DNA from: Lithospermum erythrorhizon | Taxonomy: Eukaryota; Streptophyta; Magnoliopsida; Boraginales; Boraginaceae | DNA length: 64,000 bases | Direction of reading: 5' to 3' | Assembly: GCA_019722365.1 (NCBI GenBank) | Contig: JADFUC010002352.1 | Span: 124,001-188,000 of the forward strand | Part shown: positions 58,273 through 64,000 of the stretch, in pieces | Position numbering within the stretch: position 1 is the first letter of the stretch | Layout: each line of letters begins with the position of its first letter | Notes under the pieces: generated by a model | Seen by the model: the letters and a program-made list of their open reading frames with translations, nothing else | The model's database searches: none | What the model was told of the DNA's origin: nothing | Position numbers and translations under genes: made by a program

Positions 58273-58829
58273 AAACATGTCTAGCAAGTGTTCCAAACTC
58301 TGTCTGTCATTATCAGAATACGAAGAGGTTAAAGGAAGCATTTCCATCTGAAAATGATTAAACACCGAATTGAAGGACCATCACAACAATATGTACCTAA
58401 AAGCGAAGTAAGAAATGAAATGAAATAGAATAATAAGATGTTAGGTTTAAATTGACAATCATAAGCCTGATTCGATATGATACAGATTGAACATATGGCA
58501 ATGACATAAGTATGATAGTTGAAAATTGGGGCTGCAAGGGCCAGTTTGCTTTTTTTAATCACCCACTAAAATTGAATATTAAAATTAATTCACTAGTTTG
58601 CTTGCTATTTTAAAACAACCATAAAGTTATAATAGATTTTACATTCATTAAAAATAGAAGCAGTGGTCAAAAATATTTTTTCAAAAAGCTTTTTAAAGTG
58701 ACCAAATACGTACCCAAGTACCTTTCACCTATTCAAAGCTAAATGGGGCTCATATACCTATTTAAAATATTTTCGTTGGGATCGTGCTGTCATTAAATTT
58801 AGCCTTCTCTGCCACACAAAACAACCCAC

Positions 58830-59545
58830 CCACCCACTTCTCCACCTCCTCCCCCTCCTCTATCCAACACCAACATTGTTAGCCCATCCTCAATTCTACC
58901 TCCTGTTCCTCCACAAATTTCCAATATCACAAATTTCATTTAAGTTAAACTAGACTATGAGAATTTCCCTACTTGGCAAAGCTTTTTTACTCAATTTCAT
59001 TCTCGGTGTTGTCGATGGCACTATTCCATGTCCACCCTTTGATGATCCTCAATACCAATTATGGCAATTTTGCAACAGAGTTGATCTTTCTTGGATCAAT
59101 GCTACCCTCTCTCTCCCGGTCCTAGAAACTCTCCTTAACTATGACTACAACACTGCAACTTCTGCTTGGACAACACTTCAAGAATTGTTCCTTGATTAGG
59201 CAGCCTCCACTCAACTTCATCTCCACAAAAAGTTCCAGAGTTTCACCTTTCTCATTCGCTCTATTCTTTTACAAATAGATCTGACCGGAAATGCCTTTCA
59301 TTCACACAAGTTCAGCAGGTATGATACACATACAAATGACCATCTTTGAACAAGGAATGAATCGCCTTTTCAATTTTAATAATCTTGGTACTATGAAAAT
59401 TTCTGACTTTCTCCAGCAAATTCATTCCACTTTCTGCTCCTTGCGTTTAATTGGTGATGACCTCAAAGACCAAGACCTGGTTGCTCAAACACTTATGGCT
59501 CTACCTGCTCCATATGCTCCTTTCGTTACGCCCTCTACTCCTTAA
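58830..59545 (+). pseudogene. gag of copia element G
   Basis: NITNFI (about 58,924) then LGVVDGTIPCPP (59,002-59,037), W-I-N-A-T-L-S-L-P-V-L-E (59,092-59,127) and ATSAWTTLQELF (about 59,155-59,192) match the N-terminal and middle gag domain of plant Ty1/copia (family L-G-x-V-D-G-x-x-x-C-P-P and A-x-x-x-W-x-x-L-x-x-x-F). A later frame gives FLQQIHSTFCSLRLIGDDLK and ALPAPYAPFVT (about 59,405-59,536). Several frameshifts are present, and no zinc knuckle is seen. It continues the copia element whose LTR and primer site are at 34,138-34,349. Confidence 0.82.
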
Positions 59546-59817
59546 TGAATATGATCGTGTCACGACCATGTTAGCCAATGAATCTCCTCAAACCATGGCA
59601 CTTTATTCCTCTCAACAATCTGCTCCTCATCCACTGCTCCTCATCCACGCTTTACCACAAGCAGACCAAACACCACTTCCTCCTTTCATAAAACCAAGCC
59701 TCGATCAGCTGGTATTCTGGGTGCAATGCATGGGGCTAAAAAGGATATGGTCTCTTGTCAAATTAACGCCTCGATCAGTCTCTCACGTCTCCTCAACTTC
59801 ACTAATCCTTCACAGCC

Positions 59818-60021
59818 TTGCAACTTGATGATGCTTCATCCTTAGTCTGGTACTCCGATAGTGGGGCGTCTACCCACATGACGGGTACTGCCTCTTTACT
59901 TGAATCTTTAACTCCCTATAATGGGACAGACTCTGTCATGGTGGGAAATGGCCAGCTTTTACCCATCTCCCATACAGGTTGTTTATCATTTCCAAAAGAT
60001 CACCCACGGATTTTATTGTGA
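59818..60021 (+). pseudogene. Protease of copia element G
   Basis: WYSDSGASTHMTG (59,848-59,886) is the copia-type aspartic protease active site, with its Asp codon at 59,857-59,859 and the D-S-G-A-S-x-H-M-T signature intact. The following YNGTDSVMVGNGQLLPISHT matches the flap-side segment before the gag-pre-integrase domain. A stop follows at 60,019. Confidence 0.9.
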
Positions 60022-60441
60022 AGGATCAGATGACCCAGAATCTCATTCTCAAGTCCAGTAAACTAGGGTCGCTTTATCCAATCAGTCTCTATGCAACAAC
60101 TTCATCTATTGCTGCTTCCGCCTCCCTTTAGCATGCTCGCTTTGGCCATCCGTCCTCTAAATGTTTTAGCGAGATTGCTTCAACATGCTATTATCGTTTG
60201 TACTCTCTAAGTTAGCAACAGTATTTCTTTAATGTCAAGGAAAGCAATCGAAATTGCCTTTCTATTCATCAATGACTATTGTTAATTCTTCTTTTGATAT
60301 TGTTCATTCTGGACTTCTGACTACACCTCATCTCTACATTTTGAAATTCCTTTTGCACTGCTTTATAAAAAGCTGCCTGACTACTCTCTAATTCACACAT
60401 TTGGTTGCTTATGTTATCCTAATATCATCAAATGTAACTCA
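60022..60441 (+). pseudogene. Gag-pre-integrase and integrase scraps of copia element G
   Basis: HARFGHPSSK (60,132-60,161) is the H-A-R-L-G-H-P-S signature just before copia integrase. The catalytic core between about 60,200 and 60,340 is deleted. IPFALLYKKLPDYSLIHTFG and CLCYPNI (60,346-60,429) match the P-x-x-x-L-x-x-x-x-P-x-Y-x-x-L-x-x-F-G-C-x-x-Y segment near the end of integrase. RT and RNase H are absent. The element is cut short here. Confidence 0.8.
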
Positions 60442-60600
60442 TAGGATTATAGGTTTAAACTAACCATCAACCCAAGAATCAACGTTAACGATAGGAAGTA
60501 AATTGCCAAATAAACAACACACAAATATATACAAGCTTCCTCAACGCGAAAGCGACGCCTGGTTGTCAGCCGCAAAATCCACTAAAACCAAACCTAAGAT
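60442..60600. other. Junction between copia G remnant and copia D LTR
   Basis: No feature is recognised. It may contain the true left end of the D LTR. Confidence 0.3.
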
Positions 60601-61390
60601 TGTTACAATTACCTATTAAGCCTAACACTTAATCGGAAGAATACTTTTATAACTTAATATTCTCATTAGGGTTTCGGGTTGAACTCCTGATGTAAAAAAC
60701 CGATTTCTGCCGCCTGCTTTATTAATTTGTAATAGATTACCAAGTATTAATTCCAGATTAATATCAGTTCTCATGATTAATACCTGGCTCAGCTTGATTA
60801 ATTTTAAGTTATTAACAGGTAATCCCGCCCAAATCTTAAAAATGCTCCGCCCATAAATAAAAAATCCATCACAAAAACTAATTAAAAATCTACCAATAAA
60901 GTCACAAAACCGTATATCCGAAAATCCGAACCGTCCGACAGAGATTCTGGATAACCTGACCGGATTTTTTTCCCTTTTCAAAATATCCGAACGGGGTTTG
61001 GATTTTTTACCCCCCTTAAAAATCCTAGAACTTATTCTGACGACTAATTCTCAATAACAAACCCTGCCAACATTATTGATGACGATTCAATAATATTCTC
61101 TCTAGAAGTTGTTTTGTATGTTAATTTTGTGATACAAAATATATAGAAAACGCCTCTATATATATAAGAAAACTTCTAACCTAACTTGACTCAAAATAGG
61201 TAACTTTAAAACCGCCTCAAATTCTCAGATTCTTCGGCTTATCATTCAAGGACCCCATCACGACTCATACTCACGACGGAGTTCACACAAAGAACCACTC
61301 CGTAGTAAAGCCAACAACTTCATCGTGAATCTACACCACTACTTGTGTCACTTATTGGGTAATGGCTAAATTTCTCTTCAACCTTCAACA
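60601..61390 (-). repeat. LTR of copia element D (3' LTR, minus strand)
   Basis: The right boundary is firm: on the minus strand, GTGGGAGAT directly precedes TGTTGAAGG, a classic copia purine tract and LTR start. The left boundary at TGTTACAATT (60,601) is chosen by the TG...CA rule and is uncertain. The inside reads ATATATATAGAGGCG on the minus strand (about 61,155-61,169), a possible TATA region. An open frame at 60,622-60,981 (minus, 119 codons) lies in the LTR and has no family features. Confidence 0.65.
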
Positions 61391-61400
61391 ATCTCCCACT
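61391..61400 (-). other. Polypurine tract of copia element D
   Basis: The minus strand reads AGTGGGAGAT immediately before the LTR start. It is well conserved and orients D on the minus strand. Confidence 0.75.
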
Positions 61401-62055
61401 GAAGACATTGCCTCAAACACCATTCTCAAGAGCCCTTTCCGCCGATTATTCGCTTTCCGAGAAGGTTAACTGCTTAGCCAACTTCTCCTTATTCAACACA
61501 TTCTGGAAGAACATATCAAATTTCGAATTTTGATTCCTTTGAAATCTTCTCAAGCTCTAACTCCATTCTCCAATACGCACTGAGGAAATGTACCGGCCCT
61601 ATATGCTTGGTTCGAGTACGAAATGATAAAATAGCACTTTGACTGACACAAAGATAATACATTACCACGCCACATTCTCAAAAGTTTGCAACCTCATATC
61701 ATCTCCTTTCACAGCCTTCACCATAGCAACATACTCAATAACTCGACAATGCTACTTCATAGTTGTAATTTAGATCCCAGCTAATAGTAGTAACTCCCAA
61801 ACGTGAACACATATCCACTAAAGAGATTTTCTTACTATCAACATCACCATCATTGTCGCGATCTTACATATCCTATCAACCCCATATCGATTAAACACAA
61901 AGCCTTTTCAAAGACTACCATTCAAGTATCTTAAAAAATTCACTTTACAATTCCCAATGCCTACGTGGTTGCCCATATATCTACTAACAAGTCTCAATTA
62001 TGCACATGCCTTAATTCATCGCATACATAGCACTACCTAATGTTTTGCCTTATCC
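61401..62055 (-). pseudogene. RNase H of copia element D
   Basis: On the minus strand, in family order: LGSAMYAM (near 62,030-62,050), QPRRHWE (family N-P-G-R-x-H-W; about 61,960-61,985), a D-N-D-G-D-V-D-S-K-K segment (family D-x-A-G-D-x-D-x-R-K-S-T-S-G; about 61,825-61,860), S-W-D-L-K-L-Q, V-I-E-Y-V-A-M-V-K-A (family T-E-A-E-Y-x-A), S-Q-S-A-I and R-T-K-H (61,603-61,614, coding CGAACCAAGCAT). The end is LNKEKLAKQLTF-like (about 61,480-61,515). Stops and shifts are frequent. The T-E-A-E acid is partly lost. Confidence 0.85.
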
Positions 62056-62229
62056 ATATGCCAACCATCCCTCGCCTCGTGTGATTGTTCTAGTTAGATC
62101 GAAACGTAGCAGCCATTCAGTACTTACCGGTTTTGCATCCAATGTCAACCTGGCTTTGATCACCTTCCTTCACATTCTTCCTGTGTCAATCTCTGTGAGA
62201 GTCCCGATCTCCGATTATTCTCATCCTCG

Positions 62230-62830
62230 TATCTGTTTGCATCACCTAGTATTTTCAATGCAAATTTAATGATAACTCTTTCTTCAACATATTTATCTTA
62301 TTAAACTACCGCTAAATATATCATCCATGTTAAGAGAATAACATAGTCTTTTTCAGACCTCCTCATGTGTAACAAAGAAGATCGGTCTCATCTCACAAAC
62401 TTCAGCCTTCTTCATAAAATTATCAAAGGTTATGTTCCATTGCTCGAGCTTGCTCTGCCATACAAGCTCCTCCCAAGTTTCCAGACCCAGCCATTCTTTT
62501 CCCTTTGCCCTCAAAACCTCGAGGTTTCTTCATGGATATTTCTTCATCCAGCCTAAATGCAATTTTTACATCCATTCATTGAAGTGTGACACTCCCAAGA
62601 ATGGGCTTATGATTGTCACTAGTTTCACTAATAATAGAATATCCACCTTCTTTGTTGAAATCCTTGACAACCAATCGAGCCTTGTACCGCTTTTACTACC
62701 ATCCCGTTTTTCCTTGATCTCGATAGACCCATTTGTTTTACAATTGTTCTTTTCTCAAATATTCAAGCAACCAATTCTATGTCATATATTCATTATCAAT
62801 GACCTATCTCCTTTCATTGCTAACTCCCCA
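62230..62830 (-). pseudogene. Reverse transcriptase of copia element D
   Basis: Minus-strand readings in order: NKWVYRD (near 62,715-62,740), YKARLVVKDFN (about 62,655-62,690), LDVKIAFRLDEEISMKKPRG (about 62,520-62,580, the Q-L-D-V-K-T-A-F-L core with its catalytic Asp), QWNITFDNFMKKA (about 62,400-62,440), DYVILL and then the Y-V-D-D box as N-M-D-D at 62,320-62,328 with both Asp present. FALKILGDANRY (about 62,240-62,275; family F-x-M-K-D-L-G-x-A) follows. This explains the long plus-strand open frame at 62,432-62,902, which is its antisense shadow. Confidence 0.9.
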
Positions 62831-63300
62831 CTTAACCGCATCATCATTGCACTAACAAAGCTCGGGCCATTAATTAACAATGTTAAGTTAAAGTTTGTTT
62901 AGTACCACAGTTGGTCTCGCTTTGCTATTTCTCGATCTTCTCCTGACTGGGGTGTTTCTATTCCTTGTATAAGACGTATGTTTTCCTCATCCTCAACTAC
63001 CTCTTCTTTATCAGTGCCAGCCTCCTCCGGAGGTGGCATGTCAGCAAAAGGATCTTCTTAAAGCTACTTCTCCGAGTAAGTACCACCGCCATGCCTCATT
63101 CGAAGAAACCGAAGTCTGCTTTTTCTCTCTGAGTTGCGCGACTTTTTCTCCTACTTCTTTCTCCTCCAACACTCATTTCCATTCAGATAACACCTCTTCA
63201 TTAAAAGATCACATCCTTACTACGCATGATCTTCGATTCTTCCAAATCAGAATATCCCATCTCAAAGACGCTTACAACCGATAAAATAACAAATACTAGA
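62831..63300 (-). pseudogene. Linker between integrase and RT of copia element D
   Basis: On the minus strand the acidic stretch PPPEEAGTDKEEVVEDEENI is followed by ETPQSGED (62,950-63,040). Before it, KIMRSKDVIF-like readings (about 63,200-63,230; family R-K-x-x-x-S-R-D-V-x-F) and Y-F-I-G-C-K (about 63,280-63,297; family K-x-x-F-I/L-G-Y) are present. Acidic, proline-containing linkers are normal here. Short plus-strand frames (63,033-63,284) are shadows. Confidence 0.75.
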
Positions 63301-63605
63301 TTTTGCGCCAAGCTTACTTCTAGCATTTGCATCTCCTGGCGCTAGAACATAAGCTAAAAAATCAAATACTCTCAGAGCATAAGCTTACCTTCTTCAACTC
63401 CAAACTCTTCTGAATTTTAAACTCTGTAGGACCGAGGTCCTCTATTAATCAAGAAAGTCAGAGTATCGATCAGATCACCAACTGAGGTACCCGTATCACC
63501 TCATACCGAGCACGTTTCATTTAACATTCTGCTCATCCTCTTAGCTATCTGCCTGGCTGGGTGTCTCTGTGATCGATCCATTCTCAACATGCTTAACGAC
63601 CCGCC
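63301..63605 (-). pseudogene. Integrase C-terminal half of copia element D, truncated
   Basis: AKRMSRML (63,518-63,541) corresponds to the A-E-R-M-N-R-T-L motif. The catalytic Glu position is Lys. LTFLINRGP (about 63,436-63,462; family x-Y-L-I-N-R-x-P), a V-W-S and LRVFDFLAYVLAPGDA segment (about 63,330-63,385; family L-R-V-F-G-C-x-A-Y) and R-S-K-L-G-A-K-S follow. The sequence breaks at 63,606. The catalytic Asp residues, finger, protease and gag would lie beyond the next insertion or outside the window. Confidence 0.85.
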
Positions 63606-64000
63606 TGTGTCGTGACGCCCGAGGTTAGAATAGTCCCAAAAATCCTAGTCACCTTTCAATCTATGGATAGACTCGATTTTTGAAAGAACTCCGTCTCTTA
63701 AACAACTCAATAAAACAAGAACAACGATAAGAATAATTTTAAGAAAAATCAATGTGTGGTATTCCTAACCACATGTAACAACAACCAAGAAAATACGACT
63801 CCTATATCAATACAACAACCTGTGAATAACAAGTATCTCAAAAATAACAACTATGTATTTAACCACAATCCAAACAAAGTAAAGAGATCGAAAGACTAAT
63901 CGGCCGTCAGTCAGTCACTCTAAGCTCTACAAAGACAAACACCAAAGAAGCTCAAGACGGAACAACACCACTCGCCGAACTTAACAATGAAATTGCCGCC
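63606..64000. mobile_element. Possible edge of another LTR interrupting copia D
   Basis: Integrase readings stop abruptly and the new sequence opens TGTGTCGTGACGCCCGAGG, a TGT..GACG-type start common to plant gypsy LTRs in either orientation. It then continues A-rich without domains to the window end. No partner copy is visible, so the call rests on the sharp break and the TG start. Confidence 0.4.

Larger units (their letters stand above)
34373..58806. mobile_element. 1-kb TIR element, split by gypsy element B
   Basis: The left end AAGGCTAAATTT (34,373-34,384) is the exact inverted complement of AAATTTAGCCTT (58,795-58,806). The similarity continues inward for about 150 bp: 34,405-34,545 (AAATCATTTTAAATAG, CCTTTCAAATAGG, AATAAATACTTTTGG-ACT) matches the reverse complement of 58,640-58,780 (AAATATTTTAAATAGG, TTGAATAGGTGAAAGG, AAATATTTTTGACCACT). 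Without element B it is 485 + 534 bp with no coding capacity: a non-autonomous DNA transposon, perhaps MULE-derived given its long terminal repeats. It sits between the primer site and gag of copia G. I could not identify a target duplication. Confidence 0.6.

Noticed and set aside
60622..60981. 119-codon minus-strand open frame
   Set aside because: It lies in the LTR of copia D. No family features, low-complexity basic sequence.
62432..62902. Longest plus-strand open frame (156 codons)
   Set aside because: It lies antisense to ordered copia reverse transcriptase motifs on the minus strand. It has no domain of its own.

Overview
This window is plant nuclear DNA built almost entirely of decayed transposable elements. 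I found no convincing host gene, tRNA, rRNA, CRISPR array or prokaryotic feature. The plant assignment rests on a Tat-lineage Ty3/gypsy integrase, Tekay/Del-like gypsy elements with initiator-tRNA-Met primer sites (TGGTATCAGAGC and variants), short-LTR Ty1/copia elements and a MULE transposase. Every coding region is broken by stops and frameshifts. The setting looks like a gene-poor, probably pericentromeric or intercalary heterochromatic region.

Layout, with my own labels. (1) 0.66-3.95 kb: a reverse-strand gypsy LTR (C1) with internal tandem repeats. (2) 7.66-30.2 kb: a Tat-like gypsy element (F) with LTRs at about 7.66-9.16 and 28.5-30.2 kb. Its integrase is split by a complete LTR retrotransposon (E, 11,190-19,472) with matching LTRs and a 5-bp target duplication, TGGCC. 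A Helitron-like segment rich in ACCATATTT words (about 24.08-26.72 kb) lies in its 3' part. (3) 31.3-34.1 kb: remains of a MULE transposase with one likely intron. (4) 34.1-60.4 kb: a nested stack. A copia element (G; LTR and primer site at 34,138-34,349, gag-protease-integrase remnants at 58.8-60.4 kb) is split by a 1-kb terminal-inverted-repeat element. That is split by gypsy element B (34,863-58,272). The 5' LTR of B holds both a solo LTR of family A (35,607-37,770, target duplication ATAGG) and a complete family A element (38,679-50,398, target duplication CATCG/CATCA). The integrase of A is split in turn by a reverse-strand solo LTR (C2, 44,444-47,105). (5) 60.6-63.6 kb: a reverse-strand copia element (D) with LTR, RNase H, reverse transcriptase and integrase remnants, cut off at 63.6 kb by what looks like the edge of another LTR.

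How the parts relate: there is no pathway or operon. The genes are dead gag-pol polyproteins whose order (gag, protease, RT, RNase H, integrase for gypsy; integrase before RT for copia) fixes family and orientation. The informative content is the insertion order. Empty-site comparison between the two LTRs of B confirms the solo LTR A insertion to the base and supports the element A insertion. I worked by eye, so boundaries without a target duplication or partner LTR are approximate.
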